Below, piece by piece: positions 1 to 6,455 of a DNA stretch of 10,787 bases. A program made the translations under genes and the position numbers. Position 1 is the stretch's first letter. Each line of letters begins with the position of its first letter. The stretch comes from RFPW01 sp040401595. Lineage in GTDB: Bacteria; Pseudomonadota; Gammaproteobacteria; Burkholderiales; Burkholderiaceae_E. The stretch covers positions 1 through 10,787 of the forward strand of contig JBBAOE010000053.1 of NCBI GenBank assembly GCA_040401595.1. Direction: 5' to 3'. Below the pieces are notes generated by a model that saw nothing but the letters and a program-made list of their open reading frames with translations, was not told where the DNA came from and made no database searches.

Positions 1-820
1 GCGTGAAGGTCACCACGGAACCAACCTTGGCCGACGTGAACTTCGCGGTGATGTCAGTCGTGCCCGCAAACAGTTTTGCAGTCGCGGCGTCCGAACCGAT
101 CGTCACCGCGATCGCCCCTGCCGCAGCAGCTGCAACTGTCGGGGCAGCGGCGGGTGGAACGTTGTCAAACGTATAAGAAACTGAGGAGGAGTCAATGGAC
201 AAGGTACCCGAGGCATCAGCTGCTTTCGCAGTGATTGACTGAGCGGTGTAGTCGACCTGCCCCGACACCGGCGTAAACGTCACCACGGAACCAACCTTGG
301 CCGACGTAAACTTGGCGGTGATATCCGTGGTTCCCGCATAGAGCTTCGCGGTGGAAGCATCTGCGCCGATCGTTACGGCAATCGTCCCTGCAGTCCCAGC
401 AGCAATGGTGGGCGGTGCGATCGCTTTTGGTCCGCTGCTTCCACCGCCCGAGGACGCTGCGGCACCGATAGCAACGACACCCAGCGCCACTGCGCCAATG
501 GTTGTCGCGCTGGCGCCGCCCAATAGTCCGGCCGTTGAAGCTTCGGACGCCGCGGATGCTGTTACTGCTGCTGGCGCCTGCGCGAGCATGGTGAAACTTT
601 CAACCGGCGCATCCAGCAGGCCGGGCAGACTTGAAGGGGTCTCGGCGCCCAGAGTCGGCGCGCTCGAATCAACGGCCACTCGATCAGCGCGCACGACCGC
701 GACATCCTGCTGCAATGCCGAAGAATCGTCGGCGTCTAACTGACCCAGTTTTTGCCCGTACTTCGGAACCTTCTGTGCGACAGGAGATTTTCTAGCTTGA
801 GCGTTGGGGGAAAACGCCAT
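1..820 (-). CDS. Large repeat adhesin, type I secretion substrate (N-terminal 273 residues, 3' part off the window)
   Basis: I read this directly from the minus strand; the frame stays open to the window edge. The N-terminus is Lys/Gln-rich and has no Sec signal peptide. Residues about 85-130 are Ala/Thr/Gly-rich with a hydrophobic stretch (about 106-122) ending in SSGGGSSG, a layout common at the head of giant type I secreted adhesins. From about residue 135 it enters Ig-like beta-sandwich repeats of 90 residues joined by a Pro/Ala linker (VPPAAAPT). The start at 820 is chosen because GGAG lies 5 nt upstream. In-frame ATGs at 868 and 877 lack a Shine-Dalgarno but remain possible. The secretion signal would be C-terminal, outside the window. 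The adjacent secretion operon supports a cell-surface or biofilm adhesin. The family is inferred from architecture; I cannot name the protein. Confidence 0.75.
   Translation of the reverse strand, partial: MAFSPNAQARKSPVAQKVPKYGQKLGQLDADDSSALQQDVAVVRADRVAVDSSAPTLGAETPSSLPGLLDAPVESFTMLAQAPAAVTASAASEASTAGLLGGASATTIGAVALGVVAIGAAASSGGGSSGPKAIAPPTIAAGTAGTIAVTIGADASTAKLYAGTTDITAKFTSAKVGSVVTFTPVSGQVDYTAQSITAKAADASGTLSIDSSSVSYTFDNVPPAAAPTVAAAAAGAIAVTIGSDAATAKLFAGTTDITAKFTSAKVGSVVTFT
2..385 (-). repeat. Tandem Ig-like repeat, 270-bp (90-residue) period
   Basis: Two in-register copies are visible: 385-272 aligns with 115-2 at an offset of exactly 270 bp. Over the 38 shared residues (146-183 against 236-273 of the adhesin) I count 34 identities; the core AGTTDITAKFTSAKVGSVV is the same in both. 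At DNA level the 29 bp beginning at positions 9 and 279 are identical. Most of the 90-residue unit is seen only once here, because the second copy runs off the window. More copies are expected beyond position 1. Confidence 0.85.
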
Positions 821-831
821 AACTTCTCCAA
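821..831 (-). promoter_or_regulatory. Shine-Dalgarno deciding the adhesin start
   Basis: On the minus strand GGAG (829-826) lies 5 nt before the ATG at 820, a good ribosome site. The upstream in-frame ATGs at 877 and 868 have nothing comparable, so initiation at 820 is favoured. Confidence 0.5.
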
Positions 832-901
832 CACCGTCGGCCGGGGAAACGCTGGGAATTTTTTTCATAGATACCATGGCGCCAGTTAACTACAAGTTGG
901 A

Positions 902-930
902 ATCATACGACGGGAGGGTAAAGTTCTCAA
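902..930 (-). promoter_or_regulatory. Sigma70-like promoter of the adhesin gene
   Basis: Minus-strand TTGAGA (930-925) and TATGAT (907-902) are separated by exactly 17 bp. Each matches the -35/-10 consensus at 5 of 6 positions. Transcription would begin near 895, giving a leader of about 75 nt to the ATG at 820 or about 18 nt to the ATG at 877. An inverted repeat, CTCAAA/TTTGAG (926-931 and 943-948), overlaps the -35 box and could be an operator or a leader-independent coincidence. The adhesin therefore probably has its own promoter, separate from the secretion operon. Confidence 0.55.
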
Positions 931-1000
931 ACCGAAGGGCTCTTTGAGGCAACGACTTACCAGCCAGCGATCATGTCGCAGAGACGGCAGCAAAAAACCC

Positions 1001-1046
1001 CTTAAATTTAAGAAATAAATCTTTATTTTCAATTGGTTAATCAATT
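1001..1046. repeat. AT-rich block of three adjacent palindromes upstream of the adhesin promoter
   Basis: Three self-complementary segments almost tile this block: CTTAAATTTAAG (1001-1012, perfect), AAATAAA-TC-TTTATTT (1013-1028, perfect arms) and AATTGGTTAATCAATT (1031-1046, one mismatched pair). The block is strikingly AT-rich against its GC-rich surroundings. It lies about 70-120 bp upstream of the adhesin -35 box, where an activator site, a silencer (H-NS/MvaT-like) nucleation site or an UP-like bendable region would act. The role is inferred; the remaining intergenic DNA (821-1165) holds only the promoter and the terminator listed here. Confidence 0.5.
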
Positions 1047-1048
1047 AA

Positions 1049-1074
1049 AACCCATCTTCTGAGACCGATGGGTT
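1049..1074 (-). terminator. Intrinsic terminator of the type I secretion operon
   Basis: On the minus strand an 8-bp perfect stem AACCCATC/GATGGGTT encloses a 10-nt loop, and TTAATT follows so that the run reads TTTTAATT. It begins about 90 nt after the stop codon of the HlyD-like gene. The stem is moderately GC-rich and the T tract is short, so termination may be partial and allow some read-through into the adhesin. There is no T tract in the plus direction. Confidence 0.5.
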
Positions 1075-1165
1075 CGATTTGGGATTTCATACGACCAGAC
1101 CAACATTGTCAGGTTCTTGCAACACTTGGTGCACCTGTTCGGAGCTGGACCGTAAAACGAAATGG

Positions 1166-2344
1166 TCATCGTTCCCCCAATGATTCACTGAAGGTTTTGA
1201 CCAGCGGTTTTGTGAGGTATTTCAGGACAGTGTTCACGCCTGTCTTAATCTCAATCGTTGCAGTCATTCCAGGCTGGATCTCCATCGGCTCGTCCGGTCG
1301 ATTTTTCAACGCCTTGCCTGTCGTTCTGACCTGAACCCGGTAGTACGGCATCTCCCCCTGCCGGAGGTTCTCTTCGAGGGTATCCGCACTAATATAGGTC
1401 ACAGTCCCGTTCAGTGCCCCGTAAATGGTGTAGTCGTACGCATCAATCTTGACCTGGGCCGAAAGCCCGGGTTTGACAAAGGCAATATCCGCCGGCTTGA
1501 GCTTGGCCTCCACCACAAGGTCATCATCGAGTGGCACGATCTGCATCACCTCTTCACCAGCCCGGACCACCCCCCCTTTGGTTGTGATCCGGACGTTCTT
1601 GACGACCCCGTCAACCGGTGCAAACAAGTCGGTCTGTTCAAACTGATTTCTACGCTGAGCGAGGATCTGGTTGGCGCCCGCCAGGTCTTCTTCTGCCTTG
1701 GCCAATTCAGCCTGGGTGTCCTGGAAGTATTTATTGCGTCGGTTAGTCATCTGTCCTTGCAACTCGGATGCCTGACGCCTGAGCTTCAGGATTTCCGTCT
1801 GGCTGACGTCGCCTGTCCCCAACAAGGGAAGGTTCATCTCGAGTTCGCGCTGGACAAGATCGAAACTGTCTTTATAAATCCGAATCTCGGCATCCAGCGC
1901 TTCGCGTCTGCGTTGGTAAAGAATTGACTGATTGTCGACGAAATCCGCGTACCGGCGTTTGAGCTCGGGGTCAAAAGCTGGTTTCTGGTTCAGGACTTCA
2001 GCGCGCAGGCGCGCCACCTGGGCCTGCAGGCCGGCGCATCGTGCTTCGGTCTCCAAAAAGGCCGCCTTGACCTTGGTGGAATCCAACCGAGCCAACAGAT
2101 CGCCTTGCTTCACCTTGACCCCCTCCTTCACCCTTAAGTCGACCAGGACGCCGCCGTCCGATGCCTGAATAATCTGGGAGCGGGAACTGGCAATCACCTG
2201 CCCGGTTGCCCGCGTCACTTGATCGATTTCGCTGACATAAGCCCACGCAAGCATCGCGCCCAGTCCGAGGGTCACAACCCATATCGTGATCGAACCACTC
2301 CAGCCATATTCGGCACCCTCGGCCCGGGATTTCCTGAAATTCAC
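1166..2344 (-). CDS. HlyD/LapC-family periplasmic adaptor of type I secretion
   Basis: This 392-residue membrane-fusion protein would bridge the inner-membrane ABC transporter and the outer-membrane channel. It has a short cytoplasmic N-terminus and one membrane helix (about 18-37). The first lipoyl-like half is at about 48-90, followed by a long coiled-coil hairpin (about 95-237) and the second lipoyl half with FAPVDGVVKNV (241-251). Beta-barrel and membrane-proximal domains occupy about 270-370. The C-terminal PGMTATIEIKTG (358-369) matches the HlyD signature region. The start is GTG; GTGA overlaps the stop of the transporter gene by 4 bp, and AAGG lies 6 nt upstream. The length is normal for the family. 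The partner and substrate are inferred from gene order: the adhesin encoded next. Confidence 0.93.
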   Translation of the reverse strand: MNFRKSRAEGAEYGWSGSITIWVVTLGLGAMLAWAYVSEIDQVTRATGQVIASSRSQIIQASDGGVLVDLRVKEGVKVKQGDLLARLDSTKVKAAFLETEARCAGLQAQVARLRAEVLNQKPAFDPELKRRYADFVDNQSILYQRRREALDAEIRIYKDSFDLVQRELEMNLPLLGTGDVSQTEILKLRRQASELQGQMTNRRNKYFQDTQAELAKAEEDLAGANQILAQRRNQFEQTDLFAPVDGVVKNVRITTKGGVVRAGEEVMQIVPLDDDLVVEAKLKPADIAFVKPGLSAQVKIDAYDYTIYGALNGTVTYISADTLEENLRQGEMPYYRVQVRTTGKALKNRPDEPMEIQPGMTATIEIKTGVNTVLKYLTKPLVKTFSESLGER

Positions 2345-4506
2345 GTCGTACCTTGCTGAGCGGGAGCGCTACCGGCGGCGAGCCGGGCCATTACCTGGTC
2401 CCGCGGTCCGTCGAGAACTACCCGCCCACGCTCCATGACGATCAAGCGGGTGACGTGCCTTAAAAGCGCTGTCTTATGGGTGACCACCACAATCGTAGTT
2501 TCCTTGGGTAGCGCCTGAAATAACCGATCAATCACGAAATTTTCCAGCGCCGCATCCATCGACGCGGTTGGCTCGTCCAGCAGCAGCACCCTCGGCTGGG
2601 CGATCAGCATGCGGGTCAGGCCAACCAGTTGCCGCTGCCCTCCAGACAGCCCACGACCGCCCTCAGCGATTTCAAGGTTCAACCCCTTCGGATGGGCTTC
2701 AATCGACGCCAAAAGGCCCGTCAACCGGGCTGCGCCCAGCACCTGTTCATCACTGGGATTGGGCAAACCAATCGTGATGTTGTCGCGCAGCGTGCCCTGA
2801 AACAGCCGGACATCCTGAGCGAGATAGCCCACCTGTTCTCGCACGAACTCGGGGGCAATCTGCGCGACATCCAACCCGCCCAGAAAGACTCGACCTCCCT
2901 GCGGCCGATAGAGGCCCGAGAGGACCTTGACCAGGGTGCTTTTTCCAGAACCCACATTACCCAAGATCGCGACGCGCTCGCCCGGGGCGATGCGTAGCGC
3001 GCCCACTTCGAGCACCGCCGGAACACTCGTGTGGTAAGTAAACCGCACCCGATCGATCGCCAGTTCGCCGGTGGTGGATTCCGGAATCATCGGGCGCTCA
3101 CCCGGCATCTGATCGGAGGGCAAGGCCATGATCGCCTCGAGTCCCTTCAAGGCAGCAGCCGCCTGCGCCCACTGCACGATCATAGATGCAATCTGCGCCA
3201 TGGGTGCCAACGCGCGTCCACTGATGATCGAACAGGCGATGAGGCCGCCAACGCTGAGCTTGCCATCGGTGACGGCAAGCGCGCCAACCGCGATGATCCC
3301 GACATAGGCAATCTGCTGGATGAATTGGGTGAGGTTGCCCGACAAGGCGGTGATCCTGCGCAAGGCCAATTCGTTCTCGGCCATTTTCTCGCTGAGCTGG
3401 TGCCACCTAGCACCGAGTTTCCATTCGCCCTGCACCGACTTGATGGACTCGATCCCATCAATCGCCTCGATCAGCAACCCGTTTTTCTGATTGCCTTCGA
3501 TCAGATTCATGACAGACAGGCGATTGATCGTGGGCCGAAAGGCAAGCCCCAAGGCGATCGCGAGCGGCAGCAGCAACAGGGGCACCAGAGCGACCGGACC
3601 AGCCAGCGCCCAGATGACGGCTATAAAAATCAGCGCGAATGGCGCATCGGCCGCGACGAACAACGCGGTCGAGGTCATCGCCGACCGGACCACCTCAAAC
3701 TGACGGATTTGCGACGCGAACGTACCGACGGTGTGCGGGCGCGCATCCATCCGGATGGAGAGCGCTTTCCTGAAAAAGACGTCCGACAATTCGGTATCGA
3801 TCGATTTGAACGCACGATCCACCATCGAGGCCCGGGTCTGCTTCATCACAAACTCAAACACGACGCCCAGCAGAACCCCGAACGACAGCACCCAGAGCGT
3901 TGACAGACTGGACGTTGGGATCACCCGGTCGTAAACGTTCATCGTGTAAAAAGACGTCGCGAGACCGACGATATTCACGACGACCGTAGCGACGGTCGCT
4001 TCCAGGAAGATTCGCCGGCGGCGATAAATGGTTCGAATGAACCATCCCTTCGCCGTGGTGGGAAGCGCGTCAGACTCCGCAAAACCCGTTCCCTCCCGAT
4101 CGTCGAATCGCAGGGCAATGAACTGCCCCCCGGTTGCCTCATCAGGCGTCAGGACTCCGGGCTCGCCCTCGGGGGCGTCCACGACCCAGCCACCGCTGGA
4201 CAGCCCGCCCCGAACGACCAATGGGCTCGCATCCGCCGATCGGCCCATCCACAGAAGCGGGTAATCCTCGGCCTTGGGCACTGAAACGCGCCGGGTATCC
4301 GCCGCGCCCGGGAACAGCACCGACCAGATCTGGACTGCGCGTTCATCACGTGGCAGACGATGGAGTTCGAGTCCGTCAATCTCGGCAACGGCACCAAATC
4401 GATGCGCTGGTACCGCTTTACCCAACAGCGCCGCAAGCCTTGAGAGCGCTTTTGCCAGCACCGGGTCCGCCAGCAACTCAAGCGGCGTAGGCGTTGGCGA
4501 ATTCAT
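2341..4506 (-). CDS. Type I secretion ABC permease/ATPase, LssB/LapB family
   Basis: This 721-residue half-transporter would export the adhesin in one step, driven by ATP. Residues 1-150 form a degenerate C39-peptidase-like domain; I see no cysteine there, so it cannot cleave a leader and probably serves in substrate recognition. The membrane domain spans about 160-450, with clear helices near 166-186, 202-222, 282-302, 304-324 and 395-412. The ATPase domain shows Walker A GNVGSGKST (516-524), Q-loop Gln564, signature LSGGQ (620-624), Walker B LLLDEP (641-646) and H-loop His677, all intact. It overlaps the upstream TolC-like gene by 4 bp (ATGA) and the HlyD-like gene by 4 bp (GTGA), which implies translational coupling. 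The LssB/LapB assignment rests on overall sequence style and neighbours. Confidence 0.95.
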   Translation of the reverse strand: MNSPTPTPLELLADPVLAKALSRLAALLGKAVPAHRFGAVAEIDGLELHRLPRDERAVQIWSVLFPGAADTRRVSVPKAEDYPLLWMGRSADASPLVVRGGLSSGGWVVDAPEGEPGVLTPDEATGGQFIALRFDDREGTGFAESDALPTTAKGWFIRTIYRRRRIFLEATVATVVVNIVGLATSFYTMNVYDRVIPTSSLSTLWVLSFGVLLGVVFEFVMKQTRASMVDRAFKSIDTELSDVFFRKALSIRMDARPHTVGTFASQIRQFEVVRSAMTSTALFVAADAPFALIFIAVIWALAGPVALVPLLLLPLAIALGLAFRPTINRLSVMNLIEGNQKNGLLIEAIDGIESIKSVQGEWKLGARWHQLSEKMAENELALRRITALSGNLTQFIQQIAYVGIIAVGALAVTDGKLSVGGLIACSIISGRALAPMAQIASMIVQWAQAAAALKGLEAIMALPSDQMPGERPMIPESTTGELAIDRVRFTYHTSVPAVLEVGALRIAPGERVAILGNVGSGKSTLVKVLSGLYRPQGGRVFLGGLDVAQIAPEFVREQVGYLAQDVRLFQGTLRDNITIGLPNPSDEQVLGAARLTGLLASIEAHPKGLNLEIAEGGRGLSGGQRQLVGLTRMLIAQPRVLLLDEPTASMDAALENFVIDRLFQALPKETTIVVVTHKTALLRHVTRLIVMERGRVVLDGPRDQVMARLAAGSAPAQQGTT

Positions 4507-5924
4507 CGCGTCATCCGGGGAATCGAGGGTTGATCGGTCGCAGAAGCCGGGGGCGTGAGGTCGCTGGCCGAATCACTGAGCGGTGATGGCGGCGCCAGCG
4601 CCGGAAGTGGGTTGAGCACGAGAGATTCAAGCGTATCGGCCGAAAGCGCCCCCGTCACGAGGCGCACCCGCAGCGCTCCGGAGAGGGCCTGCGCATCGAC
4701 ATCCGCGAGCGAGTAGCGGGCCTGCACGGCCTCGCGCTGCGCATTGAGTACGTCGAGCCAGCTCTTGCGACCCACCCGGTATTGCCGCAAAAAAGAATCA
4801 ACGATGGCCACATTGGTCCGAGCCAGCAGACGCAGGGGTTCACGTTGGCTAGCGCTGGACTGGGCATCGATCCAGGCGGAGTTGAGTTTCTGGTCCAGTT
4901 CGAGGCGGGTACCCTCGACCGCCGACAATGCCGCGAGTCGACGCGCCTCAGCCTCGCGCACCGCAGACAACGATGAGAGACCCGCGCCTGGTTGGAACTC
5001 AAACGCCAGCAGCGCCCGGTCCGTACTCGAGTTCACTCCGATGATGGGGTTACGCAGATGTTCGACTCTGGCCGCCAGACTGGGCATCAACTGGCCCTTG
5101 CGCACATCCAGGTCACTGGTGGCAGCATCGGCCAACGAGCGTTGGCGCGCGATATCCGGCGAGAAGCGTTCCGCTGCGGCCATCGCCTCCTGCACCGACG
5201 CAAAACCAAGCGGCGGTGCGTCGAATGCGACGACGGCCCGCACGGACTCGCCGCTCAGCGACTGCAGCGCGGCGCGGGCATTGCCGATGGCGGCCGAGAT
5301 CTGTTGGCGCTCGGCGCGGGCCTGCGCCAGGCGCGCCGACGCGAGCGCTGAATCCGCCGCTGAACTGACCTCCTGCCCGACGCGGCGGGCGATCAGAGCA
5401 TACAGGTCCTCGTGGCGACGAACATTGTCCTGAGAGGCAAACAACCGGGCCTGCTGCCGCTGCAACTCGACATAGGCGCCGACCGTTCGCTCGAGCACAG
5501 ACTGCTCTTCAACAAGCGTCCCCGAGTTGGCTGCAAACATGCGGGCGCTGGCCGCGGCAATCCCCGCATCGATGCGCCCGCCTGCCCACAACACCTGCTG
5601 CACCGAAATGGTCGACGGGGCGGCGCCATTGCTGCCCAGTGCGGCGCCCGAAACACTGAGGCTGGGGTAGCGTTGCCAGCGAGCGCCCTCAAGCGCACCC
5701 TGAGCGGCAGCAAACTCCTGGCGGCGTGCAGCGATCGAGGGATAGCGATCCAAGGCGTGCCGAAGCAGCGATTTCAAATCCTGAGCGGGTAGGGTTGGGG
5801 TCTCTGGAGCCGGTGTTAGGCTCTCAGCCCAAACCGGCACCGCGATACCCAGCATGACAGACGTGAACACCCACCGCAAAAGAAGACGCGGTAACCGGAT
5901 CGATCGCAAACGACTAATCAACAT
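4503..5924 (-). CDS. TolC/LapE-family outer-membrane channel of type I secretion
   Basis: This 473-residue protein starts with a Sec signal: a basic N-terminus, a hydrophobic core and a likely cut after Ala33 (PVWA|ES). The mature part shows the two-fold TolC repeat. Helical strands about 48-90 and 240-280 each lead into a beta segment with YPSLSVSG (86-93) or MPSLAARV (280-287). The second half carries YRVGRKSWLDVLNAQRE (382-398), typical of the AggA/LapE type I secretion group. The C-terminus after about 435 is Pro/Ser-rich and probably disordered. It is the first gene of the operon, and its stop overlaps the ABC gene start (ATGA). The upstream spacer has no strong Shine-Dalgarno. It would form the outer-membrane trimer and periplasmic tunnel for adhesin export. 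Confidence 0.93.
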   Translation of the reverse strand: MLISRLRSIRLPRLLLRWVFTSVMLGIAVPVWAESLTPAPETPTLPAQDLKSLLRHALDRYPSIAARRQEFAAAQGALEGARWQRYPSLSVSGAALGSNGAAPSTISVQQVLWAGGRIDAGIAAASARMFAANSGTLVEEQSVLERTVGAYVELQRQQARLFASQDNVRRHEDLYALIARRVGQEVSSAADSALASARLAQARAERQQISAAIGNARAALQSLSGESVRAVVAFDAPPLGFASVQEAMAAAERFSPDIARQRSLADAATSDLDVRKGQLMPSLAARVEHLRNPIIGVNSSTDRALLAFEFQPGAGLSSLSAVREAEARRLAALSAVEGTRLELDQKLNSAWIDAQSSASQREPLRLLARTNVAIVDSFLRQYRVGRKSWLDVLNAQREAVQARYSLADVDAQALSGALRVRLVTGALSADTLESLVLNPLPALAPPSPLSDSASDLTPPASATDQPSIPRMTR

Positions 5925-5969
5925 GCAGTAGGCCGTTCAAGAGCGATCGCCACCAGCCAAAATCGGAGG

Positions 5970-5991
5970 CAAACTCAGGGTCAAACTCAGG
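5970..5991 (-). repeat. Two 12-bp-spaced direct repeats upstream of the secretion operon
   Basis: On the minus strand CCTGAGTTTG occurs twice, at 5991-5982 and 5979-5970, in a 12-bp register about 45-65 bp before the TolC-like start codon. Such spacing, near one helical turn, is compatible with tandem binding of a regulator or a small duplication. I found no convincing -35/-10 pair here; a TATAAA at about 6014-6009 is the best -10 candidate. The rest of 5925-6030 shows nothing else that I can support. Confidence 0.35.
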
Positions 5992-6033
5992 TTAAAGTCT
6001 CAAGCACAGTTTATACCTACAACAACCTCCAGC

Positions 6034-6069
6034 GATGACAAGCCCCCGAAGGGGCTTGGTCGTGTCATC
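6034..6069 (-). terminator. UUCG hairpin directly after the tRNA
   Basis: On the minus strand an 8-bp perfect stem CAAGCCCC/GGGGCTTG (6058-6051 and 6046-6039) closes a UUCG tetraloop, an extra-stable C(UUCG)G hairpin. Outer arms GATGA/TCATC (6069-6065 and 6038-6034) can extend it. It starts at the base after the encoded CCA. No good T tract follows, so it may act as a weak terminator or as a processing/3'-protection hairpin of the tRNA precursor. Confidence 0.5.
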
Positions 6070-6393
6070 TGGCGGAAGGTGTGAGATTCGAACTCACGGA
6101 TGCCTTGCGGCATCGCCGGTTTTCCGTACTTCTATGGCTTTCGCCACCAGACGATGTTTTGTCTGTTTGAAAGTCTGGACTTTGCCTTCACCCTAGTCGT
6201 CAGGACCTTAGGTGGGAGCCGTCAAGTCTCTACACGTTCCTGAACCAGGCTGGTCACCCGACCCAGGCTTCGCTCGGCGTTACCTCGGAAATTCCAGGGG
6301 CTTCACCGAATTTGACTCCAGTCATCTGCCAAGTTTCCCCAGCAGCGCTCGATTGAACAAGACCGGTGCATTCAACCGCTCTGCCAACCTTCC
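6070..6393 (-). tRNA. tRNA-Ser(UGA), interrupted by a group I intron (exons 6393-6359 and 6124-6070)
   Basis: The joined exons give a complete 90-nt class II serine tRNA with encoded CCA. The acceptor stem GGAAGGT pairs with ACCTTCC, then discriminator G and CCA. The D stem is GCA/TGC. The anticodon stem CCGGT/ACCGG encloses loop CTTGAAA, anticodon UGA. The long variable arm is GATGCC-GCAA-GGCATC and the T arm GTGAG-TTCGAAT-CTCAC. The interruption falls after U34, between the first and second anticodon bases, so the anticodon exists only after splicing. U34 would normally be modified to read UCA and other UCN codons. In many bacteria this isoacceptor is single-copy, in which case the cell depends on the splicing; that cannot be judged from this window. 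The gene has its own -10 box just upstream. Confidence 0.95.
6125..6358 (-). ncRNA. Group I intron (IC3-like, 234 nt) within tRNA-Ser(UGA)
   Basis: The core helices can be paired by hand. P1: exon CUU plus intron G (6361-6358) with CGAG (6351-6348), placing the conserved U-G wobble (U6359, G6350) at the 5' splice site. P2: CUGCUGGG (6345-6338)-GAAA-CUUGGCAG (6333-6326). P3: GGAGUC (6319-6314)/GGCUCC (6220-6215). P4: CGGUG (6308-6304)/CGCCG (6279-6275). P7: GACUU (6228-6224)/AAGUC (6182-6178), the guanosine-binding helix. P8: CACC (6214-6211)/GGUG (6192-6189). P9: UGGC-GAAA-GCCA (6146-6135). The intron ends in G6125 (omega-G). As I recall it, the Azoarcus tRNA-Ile intron has the same plan, including P2 and P9 GAAA loops. 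It carries no homing-endonuclease ORF. Two GAAA loops suggest a compact, protein-independent fold. Confidence 0.93.
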
Positions 6394-6403
6394 GATGCAC
6401 TTG

Positions 6404-6409
6404 ATTATA
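6404..6409 (-). promoter_or_regulatory. Consensus -10 box of the tRNA-Ser gene
   Basis: Minus-strand TATAAT (6409-6404) is a perfect -10 hexamer lying 10 bp before the mature tRNA 5' end at 6393. Initiation near 6397 would leave a 5' leader of only about 3-4 nt for RNase P. I see no good -35 at the expected distance (around 6427-6432), where the spacer meets the end of the Nudix gene region; partial read-through from the nuo operon is possible. Confidence 0.55.
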
Positions 6410-6455
6410 TACAGGCACATCCATCGGAGATAGCGCGATGCTGGATCGGGCCCGA

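Noticed and set aside
388..411. A LapG-type di-alanine cleavage site in the adhesin (TIAAGT, residues 138-143)
   Set aside because: The preceding residue is Ile instead of the usual Thr/Ala/Pro, the region is generally Ala-rich, and neither lapD nor lapG is in the window.
351..743. A 130-codon plus-strand frame near the left end
   Set aside because: It is antisense to the repeat adhesin, whose minus-strand frame has the 90-residue periodicity expected of a real protein.
3031..3903. A 290-codon plus-strand open frame
   Set aside because: Antisense to the ABC transporter gene, whose motifs are intact; composition is typical of a shadow frame. The same applies to plus-strand frames at 4744-5433 and 9420-10109.
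2341..4506. Active C39 leader peptidase in the ABC transporter
   Set aside because: I see no cysteine in the first 150 residues, so the catalytic Cys is absent; the domain is at most C39-like.
6125..6358. Remnant insertion or pseudogenised tRNA
   Set aside because: Both exons are intact and the insert folds into a full group I core with proper splice-site pairing, so decay is unlikely.
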